64,000 nucleotides of DNA from Begonia masoniana (lineage: Eukaryota; Streptophyta; Magnoliopsida; Cucurbitales; Begoniaceae): contig CM039505.1 of assembly GCA_022432975.1 (NCBI GenBank), forward strand, positions 53,419,749-53,483,748. The letters are read 5' to 3'. Both the position numbers and the translations under genes were made by a program. Of this stretch, positions 18,648 through 30,572 are shown piece by piece. Numbering within the stretch: the stretch's first letter is position 1; every line of letters starts with the position of its first letter. The notes under the pieces were generated by a model that had not been told where the DNA came from, ran no database searches, and was given only the letters and a program-made list of their open reading frames with translations.

Positions 18648-21157
18648 TGTAACACCCAGAAAATTTTCTTAACGTACTTAGCCTTAGCTTAAGGATGTCA
18701 TGTGAGTTCAACGATAACATAGAATGATGCTAAGTGTTTGATTTAGAAAGTGAATGTGGAAGATAATTGGTAGTGTAATTGAGTTAGTGTTTTGTTTTGG
18801 ACTCAATGGGTGATGACTTTGACTTGAAAAAAAGATAAGTAAAAAAGTGAAAAAAATAAAAGATTAGAAGGTGAAGATTAAGGAAGACTTCAACGTGAAT
18901 AAGAGAAGGAAAAGAAGGTTGACAAGTCAAAATAAAAAGTAGTTGAAAAGTCAAAGATAGATGAATCAATAGAAAGCTAGTAAGTGGAATTGACTTAAAT
19001 ATAAAATAAAAGTGGAATTAGAGGTTTTGAAAGGGAATTCACGTGGAGAAGAAAAAGAGAGCAAAAAGGTGGGGTGGTTTTATAAAAATAAGGCATATGT
19101 AGTTAAAATTTAAAAGGAAAATTGGTGTTAGGTTAAAAGTGAGAATTAGTGGTCTTATTTTTCATTTTTCCATCGATTATGCTCTCCTCCATTGCTGAGC
19201 ATTCTCCATCTTCATTCTCCAAGTTTTCTCAAGCTTTGAGGTATTAAATTGATGGAGTTTTGAGTTTTATACATTTAGGTGATGGTTTTTAAGGTTTTTA
19301 GAGTGTTTTATGGAGGTTTGATGAGGGTTTGGAAAACCCTAACCAAGGAGTCCGAAATTTTTCTTGTAATTGCTTGTTTTCTTTCCAAATTTCATGATTT
19401 AGATGTTGATGGATTAGTTTTGGTGATTTTTAGAGATAAATTGAAGTTAAGGAGAAAGAGTGTGAAAAACCAGTTTTTAACATATTAAGTACCGGTTCTG
19501 TTTTTTATGAATTCGAGTTGGTCATGGTGTTTGGATGTTAATTTGTTTGTTTCAATAGATAGTAGACGTGTAGAGGTTTACGGAATGGGGTGGCATGTCA
19601 AAATCCGTTGAAAAACGAATAAGTTATAGCTGTTTGAAGTTGGACGCTAAAAATTGGTGGAAAATCGGGTTTAGGGTTTAGAGTTTGAATTGGTTTGTAT
19701 TGTTGTTAGTTTTGGTTAGAAATTCTAAGTTATTTTCTCTATTTGTTAGGTTGTCGAGCGAGTAATTTTACGGGACGAAGTGATCAAGCAAGTCCCGAGC
19801 AGTCAGGTAAGTAGAGGAATCTTTTTGTTGCCTTCGGGCCTACACCATAGAACGGTAGGATTTAATGGATAGTTGTTTTGTTTCGTGTTGTGTTGCATAG
19901 TTTTGTTTCGTGTTATGTTGCATATATTTGAAACATGCATCACGAGTTACAGTACGCTAGATACGAGTGGTTGCATTGTTTGGCATTGTGAGTGTGAACG
20001 GTAATCAGATAAAAGAATGGCAAAAGAATAACAAAACTTAAGGCATCGAGAGTATGAATTCCTAGACGGTCATAGGATTCTACGATCGATTGCGGGAACG
20101 TAAAATTCGGTGGCCTTCCTAGACAGTCATGGGAAGCGTGCCATCCAGTTTTGCTAAGGGTGGATCGATATGTGGCCATCCTAGACGGTCATGAGATGTG
20201 TACACAATTGATTCACATGGCTTATGGACATATTAATGCAATGAAAAAGAAATGAGCACAACCGAGCGTTAAAAACTGCATTTGATATGATTAGTTGCAT
20301 TATATGTTGTTTGTGTTTGCATTCGTTATTCCCTACTTACTAAGCATTAAGCTTACCTTTTGTGTTCTGTGGTGTAGGTGACGAGGTATTTACAGGTGAG
20401 GTTGATGAGGAAGATCAGGCCTAGGAGCAGTCGGAGATTTACGGGGCACGCCGGTGCAAGCAGTTGTCGGGGCGCCTCGACCTAGGTCTTCGAAAAGGTG
20501 TGGTTTTTGGGATTTTGGATTTGGCTTGGTTGGATTTTATCTGGTGTGAATTTTAATAGTTTTGGAAACACTTGTGAATATGGATTTGATAGTTTGAATA
20601 AATGTAAATTTTCAGGTTTTGGGATTTAGGAAATTTTAGCCGTTATATTGCTCGTTTTGTTTTTAAAGTATATAACATCGGTTTCTTTTGTCTCTATATT
20701 TTTGCTAATTGTTTTAAGTCGGTTTTCCGAGATTTTTACGGGGCACTGAGTCGGGGATGTCGAGAATGTATGGTAAAAATTTTAGGAAATTTGGAAGTGT
20801 TTGACTTGGGAAAAAGTGGAAGAAAAGAGGAGATGGTCGAAGATGGCGCGCAGGGCGCCGCTAGGCGGCGATCGATCGGCGCATGCACATAGCTGGCGCA
20901 CGCAGTACGCGCGTGCGCCAATCAGACCGGGTTTTTTTTTTTTAAATTTTTGATTTTCAATTATGTTTTAACCCGACCTTTTCTGACACATTTGACATGT
21001 ATTTCAAGCACGTTTTCCAACCATTTTCGAGGGTTCGAAAAACTCAATTCAAGTCGAAAAAATTTTGAAAATTATTTTAAATTTTGTTTTAAACATGGTA
21101 TGGGTTAGCAAAGTAGCGCACCGAGCCGGGGTGGGTTCGGGGGGGGGGGGGGTTACA
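18648..21157 (+). mobile_element. Solo LTR of a second Tekay-like family, 2510 bp
   Basis: TGTAACACCC start, TTACA end, target duplication AATGC at 18643-18647 and 21158-21162, inside the Tork reverse transcriptase. Sequence differs from the 25-41 kb Tekay LTRs but the plan is the same: TTTGAG/GTATT at 19240, TTGTTAG/G at 19749, a 57-nt segment, GTCAG/GTAAGT at 19806, GGGCCTACACCATAG, and GGTGTAG/GTGACG at 20377. A GGCG-rich hairpin island lies near 20845-20930. It ends in 14 G followed by TTACA. A motif CCTAGACGGTCAT recurs at 20061, 20118 and 20180. Confidence 0.88.
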
Positions 21158-21162
21158 AATGC

Positions 21163-22890
21163 AGTGGTAACATCTAATTGCTCTAACTCAATGTCAAACT
21201 GGACTACATATGCTAATATAATGCGAATGATTTTAAACTTAACTACATGAGAGAAAATCTCATCAAAATCTATCCCTTCCTTTTGAGTGTACCCTTTGGC
21301 CAGTAACCTAGCTTTGAACCGATGAGGTTCACCTGAGTTTATCCCTCTTTAAGTTTAAACAGCCACTTACATTGAACAACCTTTTTATCATTAAGTTTAT
21401 CTATTAAAGTCCAAGTTTTATTCATGTTGAGTGAATCTATCTTAGATTTCATAGCAATTAACCATTTATCTTTAGATCTCATAGCTTCACTATAGGAACT
21501 AGGCTCTACCGTTTGAATATTATGAGCCACAACCAAAGCTGTAAACACAAGATCAACATAGGAATATCTCATATTTGGTCTCCTAACCCTAGGTTCTCTA
21601 TCCCTAATCAATTGATAGTCAGCCAAATCACTTTGAATGGCTTCTTGGACCTCCTCATTATGATCTACATGATTCTCCATCTCAATAGATGGATGGGCAA
21701 GTTCGGACTCTCTCTCAATACTAGGGACTTGATGATCAACAACCACTTGCTAAGCATCTTCACTATCATCAATATTTTCACTATGAATCTCCACCTCAAA
21801 AGGTGTAGGCTCAATACGAATAGGATCTATAGGATCTGACCTAGGGATGTTGACTTCATTACAAGGAAAACTATCATCATTGAAAATTACATCACGACTC
21901 AGAAGAATTTTTATCCCCCTAGACTCTATATCCCATAATCTATAACTCTTAGTACCATGTTGCTGCTGATATCCTAGGAAGACACACTTTGTTGACCTAG
22001 GATCTAATTTACCCTCTTTGGAATGAGCATACGATGCACACTCAAAAATCTTAAGGTTACTAAGATCAGGCTTCCTATTGGACCACATCTCTATAGAGCT
22101 TTTGAAATCTATAGAACTGTTTGGGCTTCTATTAACTAGAAAGGTGGCGGTACTTAAAGCTTCCCCCCAAAACCCTTTAGTTAGTCCTGAGGTGAACAAA
22201 AGACATCTCACTTTTTCAAGAAGGGTTCGATTCATTCTCTCGGCCACTCTATTCTGTTTAGGGGTTCCTCTAACCATTTTATGTCTAAGAACGCCACTAT
22301 CTTTACATAGTTTATCAAATTCAAACTGCAAAACTCAAGTCCATTGTCAGTTCTTAAACCCTTAAGCTTACGCCCAGTTTGGTTCTCTTCCATGGTTTTC
22401 CACTCTCTAAATCTATCTAGGGCCTCATTCTTAGTTCTATGCAAGAAAGTCCACACATATCGAGTAAAATCATCAACAATGCATAAAAAAATAACGATTA
22501 TTTCCATGAGTTGCATGTTGTTCAGGACCCCAAAGATCCGCATGGACATATTCTAACCTATTCTTAGATAAATGAATACCCTTATCAAATTTTAGTCTAT
22601 GTTGTTTGCCAAAAACACAAGTTTCACAAAAGGACAGATCTGAAATAGATTTCTTACCGAGCATACCTTTGTTGTGGAGAACTTTTAGGCCCTTATGACT
22701 CATGTGGCCGAGTCTAAGATGCCATTTTCAGTATCTGCATGGTCAATACTCAAGGAAACATGATTTACATTAGCACAAACATGAGAACCATGAAGAATAT
22801 ATAAACCGAAAAGTTTAGAAGCAGACAATATATGTTTGCTACCCTTATACACATTCATAATGGTCTTTTCAGCCTTATAACTACAACCAA
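21163..22890 (-). pseudogene. Tork pre-integrase, integrase and start of reverse transcriptase
   Basis: From right to left: after the Cassandra insertion a GCSYKAEKTIMNVYKGS segment, then GHMSHKGLKVLHNKGML and CETCVFGKQHRLKF (zinc-binding pre-integrase), HADLWGP (first catalytic Asp), LRTDNGLEFCS (second), and GTPKQNRVAERMNRTLLEK (catalytic Glu region). After the linker come SLNMNKTWTLIDKL, CKWLFKLKEG and further reverse transcriptase sequence up to the inserted LTR. Several frame changes and stops are present. Tork assignment rests on the overall sequence style. Confidence 0.85.
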
Positions 22891-22894
22891 TATC

Positions 22895-24193
22895 TGTAAC
22901 GACCCCTTATCCCAGCAAGATATTGTCCGCTCTGGGGATTGGGCCGCAGCCCAATATCCTCCCCTCACGGCTTTGTTTGGCGAGAACTTCCCGGAAGGTC
23001 ACCCAACCTGGAATTGCTCTCGCCGAAGCACTTTTAACTTCGGAGTTCTTATGGGATCCGTTGCCAATCGTGCTCCAAAATGCGTCTTGCTATGTTGGGA
23101 GGGATCTCTTACATATGTTTCATTTCCACATACTTCCCCAAGCGATGTGGGATTGTGACGACCCTCTTTTTACGACCTGTCACCTTCCGGTTCGCCCGCG
23201 CGGACGTACCGCCATCCGGGTTCCGGTTCGTGCAGCCATCGTACCCATACGTGCATATTCGGGTCATCACAATCACCCCCCCTCGGGGGCCCAACGTCCT
23301 CGTTGGCCACATTTCCGGTTGGGTACAGGCTCTGATACCATTTGTAACGACCCCATTTCCCAGCAAGATATTGTCCGCTCTGGGGATTGGGCCGTAGCCC
23401 AATATCCTCCCCTCAGGGCTTTGTTTGGCGAGAACTTTCCGGAAGGTCACCCAACCTGGAATTGCTCTCGCCGAAACACTTTTAACTTCGGAGTTCTTAT
23501 GGGATCCGTTGTCAATTGTGCTCCAAAACGCGTCTTGCTATCTAGGGAGGGATCTCTTACATATGTTTTATTTCCACATACTTCCCCAAGCGATGTGGGA
23601 TTGTGACGACCCCCTCTTTACGACCCGGGATTCGCCTATACTCGAGTCCGGGATTCGCCTACACTCGGCTTAGGTCCCGAGGTTTGCCCTGTAACCCGAG
23701 GTTTGCCCCGCAGTCGTACACATACGTTCACATTCGGGTCATCCCAATCACCCCCCTCGGGGGCCCAACGTCCTCGTTGGCCACATTTTTGGTTGGGTAC
23801 AGGCTCTGATACAATTTGTAACGACCCCTTATCCCAGCAAGATATTGTCCGCTCTGGGGATTGGGCCGCAGCCCAATATCCTCCCCTCACGGCTTTGTTT
23901 GGCGAGAACTTCCCGGAAGGTCACCCAACCTGGAATTGCTCTCGTCGAAGCACTTTTAACTTCGGAGTTCTTATGGGATCCGTTGCCAATCGTGCTCCAA
24001 AACGCGTCTTGCTATGTTGGGAGGGATCTCTTACATATGTTTCATTTCCACATACTTCCCCAAGCGATGTGGGATTGTGACGACCCTCTTTTTACGACCT
24101 GTCACCTTCCGGTTCGCCCGCGCGGACGTACCGCCATCCGGGTTCCGGTTCGTGCAGCCATCGTACCCATACGTGCATATTCAGGTCATCACA
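22895..24193 (-). mobile_element. Cassandra-type TRIM array: three LTRs, two internal domains
   Basis: Plus-strand layout: LTR 22895-23271 (377 bp), internal 23272-23342 (71 bp), LTR 23343-23746 (404 bp), internal 23747-23816 (70 bp), LTR 23817-24193 (377 bp). The whole is flanked by ATATC at 22890-22894 and 24194-24198. On the minus strand each internal domain opens with an initiator-Met primer site (TGGTATCAGAGCC at 23340-23328; the other copy is TTGTATCAGAGCC) and closes with a purine-rich CGAGGGGGGTGAT before TGTGATGACC. Each LTR contains a 5S rRNA-like block (22982-23060, 23429-23509, 23903-23982). TRIMs code for nothing and borrow enzymes. The frames across this region are artefacts. 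Confidence 0.9.
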
Positions 24194-24198
24194 ATATC

Positions 24199-25278
24199 AG
24201 CTAAAGTACCAAGAGAAATCAGATTTCTTTTTAATTCAGGGATATACCTCACATTTGTTAATTTTACTTTCTTGTTTTCATGTATACATAGAATCACATC
24301 ACCTATTCCTTTTACTTCACACGGTTGATTATTTCCCATGTAAACAGTTTCAGAACAAGTTTCACTAAAATTAACAAAACATGATTTATTAGGAGTCATA
24401 TGAAAGGAGCATCTTGAATCTAGAATCCATCGGTCATCACAAGGAATATCAAAAACATTAAGTACTTCAAACAAATCAGAATCAGAACCTAGCATGCAAG
24501 CTGTGTTATTTTCATTTTTATCCTTATTCTTTTGTTCTTCAAAGTACTTAAAACATTGTTTTATTAAATGTCCTTTTTTCCCATAGTGATGACAGCTCCT
24601 AGTTTCTTTATTTTTCTTTTTATTGTTATCCTTTTTATTCCTATTCTCTTTCTTTTTGTTATTATTGTCAAAACTGTTATTCCCTTTAACAAACAAGTTA
24701 TTTCCAGTACGCTTCATTTGGTTTATCTCAAGCTCTCTAGCCTTAAGGCCCGAGATCACCAGATCCAATTGAGGTACAATACCAGTGTATTGAAGTGAGT
24801 CTTTAACAACCTTATAACGTTCAGGCAATGAATTTAAAAGAATCATTGCAAGACTAGCATCATCCAAGTTTTGTTTTGTTCTTTTTAAAGACAATGTTAA
24901 TTTTAAAAACTTATCTAGATTCTCATCTAGTGTTTTATTGTTATCCATTTTATAAGAAAACAAAGCACCTTTCAAAAACATTATATCATGCATAGAAATA
25001 ACAGAATAAAGAGATTCGAGTTTACCCCAGATGACAAGAGGAGTTTCATTGCCATCTACCTTCTTTAGCACGTCATCTGATAAGCTGAGTATTACTAGAT
25101 TGTATGCCATCTCATTTATTTCGATCTTTTTGGCCTTTTCTTCCTCGGTCCACTTTTCCTCATTTGATTCCAATGCAATGGCCACCTTGTTGAAGGAAAG
25201 AAAAGCTTGCATCTTCTTTTTCCATGACCCGAAGTCATGCTTGCCATCAAATGGCAATATCTCCATACGTGCAGCCAT
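24199..25278 (-). pseudogene. Tork Gag and N-terminal protease
   Basis: Starts at the ATG 25278 just inside the leader (MAARMEILPFDGKHDFGSWK), then a Gag_UBN2 region, a lysine/asparagine-rich stretch and a zinc knuckle CHHYGKKGHLIKQC, in which the second cysteine is replaced by tyrosine. The protease motif reads WILDSRCSFHMTP, where family members have DSG/DSA-type, so the active site is also damaged. The frame stays open to ISLGTLADI and then runs into the Cassandra array. The open frame with two damaged motifs suggests decay after a period of activity. Confidence 0.88.
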
Positions 25279-25683
25279 AGAGTAAAGTGATTCAAATCAG
25301 AGTAAACAAAAATGTGTCAGTATATGTAACACCCGGTTCTTTACGGAATTTTGTAATTATATATATAATGGCATTTTTGTAATTATGTCAAATTAAGTCG
25401 GTTTCGTGAAAAGAAAGTATTATTACGATCCTAATAACTAATATTGATTATAAGAAAATTTCGGAAATTTTAGGGGTCGTAACGCAAATTTTACGAGAAT
25501 TACGTTTCTCGTAATATAAAGGATATCTTGGTAAAATTAGTAAACGAGGTCCAAATTGCAAACAGATAGTTCTAATAAAACTCTGATGATAAGTTGGAAT
25601 TATTGGTGAATTAAGGAAATTTAGAGAAAACGAATCGTTCGCTAATTAACGAAACAAAGGACGAAACAAATAGAAAATCAAAG

Positions 25684-27373
25684 TGATAAGTCTGTATTTT
25701 ACACACTTATTATTACTTTTTTATACTTGAATGGTTAAGTTTTTATCAAGTATACGAAAGTATTTGATGTATTTTGTAAGTGTGCAGACAAATCATCCCG
25801 AACAGGTGGGAGAAAGAAAAGAAAACAAACAAATTCTGAAAGAGGAATGAAAGAAGCTAAACTCAACCAGAGAAACAGAACACATGCCGAATGATTGCAC
25901 ATCTAAGGCGATTGTTCAGCTCAAAAGAATAAAAATCTGATGCAAATTAAATGATCGGCGCGATGACTGGCTGAAGGAAAACAAAGAAGCAGCGAATGAG
26001 CACTCAAATTCAGTGATCAATAGCCAGCACTTTTGGAAAGTAATCCTATTATGATCTAAACCGTTAATCCCAGAAATCCTTGCATCTCATCCATTGATTG
26101 ATTAAAGGAAAAAGAAATGAAAACCTGGAGCAGCGATTCGGTTTTGAGTGATTTTGGAAAGAAACAGCGATTCGGTTTTGAGCAATTTTGGAAATGGTGC
26201 TGCATCTGATCTGATCCGTTAAGGTAAGAAATCAGAGAATCTCAACTACAGATCGATAAAAAGAGAAGAGATATAACCTAAAGAGGAGTCGGCGATTTGA
26301 GAGCAAGAAACAGCTGGGTCTTCGGCGTACTCTGGGCATTCTCTGGTTCAGCGACTTGGAGAGCACGAAATAGGGAGTATTCTGGATTGAGGCGAGCGAT
26401 TTTCAGGGCAAGCATCAGTGGAGGTGCGGCGACTTTGAGAGAAGTCTCTGGCGATTTTGGAGTTTGGCGTTTCCCCAGCACAGCAGAGGAGATAGAGGAG
26501 ACAGACTCTGCGAATTGGAGGCGAGCTGGGTATTCGGCGATGGAGGCTATTTTCGACGGCAAATAAGCAATTTTTACAGAATAATATATTTCTTTTCTTT
26601 TTATTTTCATTATTTAATTATGCAATACTTTAATATTATAGTTTTCTTTCATATTAGCATGAACTAACTTTTCTACTAGGGGCTACGATGTAGCCAGACT
26701 ATGTTTATTTTATGTTCTTCGTTTAATTGTATTTATTGATTATTCCTTCCAATATTGTTGACGCATTTAATTTCTGTTCTTAAAGCCTGTAAATTTCTGG
26801 CCAATCTTTACTTGATTTTTGGGGTGTTTTGAGACCGAGAGGTGATAAATACCCGAGCACTGAAATTAATGTCATGAATATGCGTAGGCTAGAGATAGTT
26901 ACGGTATTTGTGTGATCATTGTGATTTCTTGATTTATTTGTATTTGATTAATGTAGGATTTGGGACTGAGAAGTGATAACCCATTAATCAGATAAACTAC
27001 GCAATGCTCGAGAGAGATTGTACTAGAATTTAGTGAAATCGATCATCAACATAGGAAGAATATTTATGAATATATTTGCGAAAGACTGAAATAAACATTG
27101 TCTTGGTGAAATCGTAGTACCTAGGTTTTTATCAATTTGATTTAATCTCATTTTATTTGTTTTGCTATTTTAATTTAGTTTATTTTTATTGTTTTAATTA
27201 TTTTAGTTGTTTATTTTAATTTCAATCATTAAAAATCCTAAAAACGTGTGTTCAATTGAGAATTAAAATTAGTTATTTCGATTATTAATTACAAGTCCTC
27301 GTGGGTTTGACACTCTCTTTATCACTATATTACTTGTTGCGACTCGTACACTTGCGAAATATTTTGCACAACA
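25684..27373 (+). repeat. 5' LTR of the Athila-like element (about 1.69 kb)
   Basis: TGATAAGTC start, GCACAACA end, six bases before the primer site. AT-rich with no repeats to another LTR in the window. The right edge is placed by the CA end and the primer site, since there is no 3' copy for comparison. Confidence 0.7.
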
Positions 27374-27379
27374 AGTTTT

Positions 27380-27397
27380 TGGCGCCGTTGCCGGGGA
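27380..27397 (+). promoter_or_regulatory. Primer binding site for tRNA-Asp
   Basis: TGGCGCCGTTGCCGGGGA is complementary over 18 bases to the 3' end of plant tRNA-Asp, the primer typical of Athila elements. It would start minus-strand DNA synthesis. Confidence 0.9.
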
Positions 27398-27486
27398 CTT
27401 GATTATTGATATCGAATTAATTATTTTTAGTTTTATTTTGAATTCTATTTCTTTTATTTGTTTATTTTTGTGTTATTTTCAGGTGC

Positions 27487-29910
27487 ATGCGTAAAGACGG
27501 AGACGCTAATCTTCTCCCACTGAATCTTGAGATCGAACGTACGTGTCGACGAAATCATAAAGCGAGAAGAGAAGCTATTCAACCAGCGCGTGTCATTATG
27601 GGAGATAACAGAGCAGACAATATTGAAAATCCTCCACTCGTTATTGACAATCATCCACCTGTGAATGCTGAGACTCGGACCTTACTGGATTATGTTATAC
27701 CGACTGTATCCGGGGTGCATTCCGCTATTCGCAGACCAGCCATCAATGCTAATTTTGAAATTAAGCCGGGCACCCTGCATATGATTCAACAATCTCAATT
27801 CAGTGGATTACCTTCAGAAGACCCCAAGGATCATATTGCAAATTTCTTAGAGGTATGCGACACTTTCAAATTTCACAATGTGGGGGATGATGCATTGAGA
27901 CTTCGGCTATTTCCATTTTCATTACGAGATCGTGCGAAGAACTGGCTTAACTCTTTGCCTGCCAATTCTATTACTACTTGGGAAGATTTATGCCAGAAAT
28001 TCCTTTCCAAGTTCTTCCCATTCGAGAAGACAGCTAGACTTCGTAATGATATAATTAATTTTACTCAGTTCGATGGGGAGACATTATATGAGGCGTGGGC
28101 TCGTTTCAAGGAGATGTTGAGAAAGTGTCCAAATCATGGTCTACCAATGTGGATGCATATTCAGACTTTTTATATGGGATTATCAGCTTCTACTAAGACT
28201 CTGGTTAATGCAGCAGCAGGTGGAGCTTTAATGAGAAAAACGGAAGACGCCGCTTATGAATTATTAGAGGAATTAGCACTTAACAATGACCAGTGTCCAG
28301 TGGAACGATCGATTATGAGGCGCACATCGGGTACTCCAGAACTCGAGGCTATGAAAGCTCTAACTCTACAGGTTGCCTCATTGACTAAGCAATTACAGGA
28401 ACCTCATTTGGCAGTAAGTGTTGGGAGAACATCTAAAGCTAGTTGTCAGTGGTGTCAAGGGCCGCACTTAAGTGAAGAATGTCAAGAGGGTAATCCTATG
28501 TCGAATGCAACAGCAGAGCAAGCCAACTATATGAGCAACTACAATCGTCAAGGAAATCCAAATTCTAATACTTACAATCCAGGTTGGCGTCAACACCCGA
28601 ATTTTTCATGGAGGAATTCTCAAAATGCTATGCAGCCACCTCAAGCATCTCAACCCGGTTCATCTCAACAAGTTGACAAGAAAAATGATCTTGAATCAGT
28701 CCTTATGCAGTTTATGAATGAGACTCGTACTGCGATGCAAAATCAATCAGCCCAAATTCGCAGTCTGGCAAATCAACTTGGTCAATTCGCAAGTATCAAT
28801 AATGGGAGACCCCAAGGCTCACTACCAAGTAACACCGAAGTAAATCCGATAGAACATTGTAAGGCAATTACCACTCGAAAGGGCACAGTAGTTGAACCAA
28901 TGCAAAAAGAGAAAAACGTGCCAAAAGTTGTTAATGAGGAGTCTAATACAGATGCAGTTCAAAAATCACACCCAGCTCATCCACCACCTCGAGTGCCATT
29001 TCCACAAAGATTGAAAAATGTGCAGCTTGATAAACAATTCTCTCAATTCCTTGAAGTCTTCAAGAAGCTCCACATTAATATTCCGTTTGCCGAAGCTTTG
29101 GAACAAATGCCACGTTATGCTAAATTTTTAAAAGATATTCTTTCCCACAAGCGCAAAATAGATGAGTGTGGTTTTATAGCTCTTACAGAAGAATGCAGTG
29201 CTATTATTCAGAAAAAGCTACCTCAAAAATTAAAAGATCCAGGAAGCTTTACTGTACCGTGCGAGATTGGCAGTTCTGTATCTACCAGGGCACTATGCGA
29301 TTTGGGAGCGAGCATTTATTTGATGCCTTTGTCTATATTCCGGAAACTCAATTTAGGCGAAGCAAAGCCGACAGAGGTTACATTATTGATGGCCGATCGT
29401 TCTATTAAACACCCGAGGGGAATCATTGAAGATGTGCTCGTAAAGGTCGACAAATTTATATTCCCTGCCGATTTTATTGTGCTTGATATGGAAGAAGATC
29501 AAAATGTGCCGATTATATTAGGGCGACCATTCTTAGCTACAGGTGGTGCTGTCATTGATCTTAGAAAGGGGGAGCTCAAATTGCAAGTACAGGATGAAGA
29601 GGTGACATTCAAGGTGTATAAGTCAATGGAGTACCCAATATCTAGCGCTGACATATTTCGGGTAGAACTCCCTAACACTGTTACAATGGAAGCCTCACGT
29701 CAACTAAGCGACTCTCTTGAGCTGAATGAGATACAATACGTTGAAAATCTGGGAGAATCGACATTACGGGTCATACCACCTATTAAGAAACCACCTGACC
29801 ACAAAAAGCATCTCGCGAATGACAAGTTAGTACATGGGCAACACAGGACACCATATTGGGGCGGTACAGTTAAATATGCAAATTCCATTATATATCGTGA
29901 CCCAACATGA
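27487..29910 (+). CDS. Athila-type Gag-protease polyprotein, 807 aa, uninterrupted
   Basis: Opens at ATG 27487 with a basic [16 protein letters not shown] segment. Residues about 60-235 are the Athila-type Gag core: [58 protein letters not shown] and [19 protein letters not shown]. Around 319-335 is a CCHC-like knuckle with short spacing ([13 protein letters not shown]). A glutamine/asparagine-rich linker follows. Around 590-705 lies the retropepsin-like domain with [14 protein letters not shown] (catalytic Asp in DLGAS), then [20 protein letters not shown] and [11 protein letters not shown] stop follows with no pol. Gag forms particles and the protease cuts the polyprotein. Lack of stops over 2.4 kb, unlike every other retroelement frame here, suggests recent arrival or selection for trans-mobilised copies. 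Confidence 0.9.
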   Translation: MRKDGDANLLPLNLEIERTCRRNHKARREAIQPARVIMGDNRADNIENPPLVIDNHPPVNAETRTLLDYVIPTVSGVHSAIRRPAINANFEIKPGTLHMIQQSQFSGLPSEDPKDHIANFLEVCDTFKFHNVGDDALRLRLFPFSLRDRAKNWLNSLPANSITTWEDLCQKFLSKFFPFEKTARLRNDIINFTQFDGETLYEAWARFKEMLRKCPNHGLPMWMHIQTFYMGLSASTKTLVNAAAGGALMRKTEDAAYELLEELALNNDQCPVERSIMRRTSGTPELEAMKALTLQVASLTKQLQEPHLAVSVGRTSKASCQWCQGPHLSEECQEGNPMSNATAEQANYMSNYNRQGNPNSNTYNPGWRQHPNFSWRNSQNAMQPPQASQPGSSQQVDKKNDLESVLMQFMNETRTAMQNQSAQIRSLANQLGQFASINNGRPQGSLPSNTEVNPIEHCKAITTRKGTVVEPMQKEKNVPKVVNEESNTDAVQKSHPAHPPPRVPFPQRLKNVQLDKQFSQFLEVFKKLHINIPFAEALEQMPRYAKFLKDILSHKRKIDECGFIALTEECSAIIQKKLPQKLKDPGSFTVPCEIGSSVSTRALCDLGASIYLMPLSIFRKLNLGEAKPTEVTLLMADRSIKHPRGIIEDVLVKVDKFIFPADFIVLDMEEDQNVPIILGRPFLATGGAVIDLRKGELKLQVQDEEVTFKVYKSMEYPISSADIFRVELPNTVTMEASRQLSDSLELNEIQYVENLGESTLRVIPPIKKPPDHKKHLANDKLVHGQHRTPYWGGTVKYANSIIYRDPT

Positions 29911-30487
29911 TGCAGCATATCGTCAAGCTGACGACGTTAAAACACGCACTTGGTGGGAGGTAACCCATTAGTTATTTATTTTCCTTTATTCATTTTTCTT
30001 TATTTTTATTTCTGTTTATTTTTGTTATTTTCATTTTCGTTTTACTTAGTTGTAGTTTCGTTTTCCTTTTTATTTCGTTTTCCGTTTTATTTCGTTTTCG
30101 TTTTCATTGTATTTTCATTTGTTTTTATGTTTTAGTTTCTTATTTCATTTTATTTTCTCTTTTTACTTTATTTCTTTTCTTTTATTTTTATTTTTCTTTT
30201 TTTTTAAAATAGGTTTCGATTAAGTCATTTTATTTCCTTGTTATCATTTTATTTATTTCATGTTAAAATAATAATAATAATAATTTCTTCATTTATTTTT
30301 ATTTTATTTGTATTTTATTTTACTTTATTTTATTTTATTTTTTTATTTTTCTCTTACTATTATTTTTAGTTTTCTTTAGTTTCTTATTTTATTTTCTTTT
30401 TATTTATTTTTCTTCTTTTAAATAGGATCCGATTCAGTTATCTTAAATTTTTTTTTATCATTTTATCATTTTATTGTATTTTATTTA

Positions 30488-30572
<85 letters not shown>

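Noticed and set aside
22982..23060. A functional 5S rRNA gene
   Set aside because: Only part of 5S is present, with many changes, always inside LTR copies; it is the Cassandra module.
22832..24328. Several overlapping frames of 80-230 residues in three frames
   Set aside because: They repeat with the Cassandra LTRs and read through 5S-like and primer-site DNA; TRIMs are non-coding.
27487..29910. Host protease or DNA-polymerase-like gene
   Set aside because: Such labels are common for this protein, but the LTR, tRNA-Asp primer site and Gag core show it is Athila-type Gag-protease.
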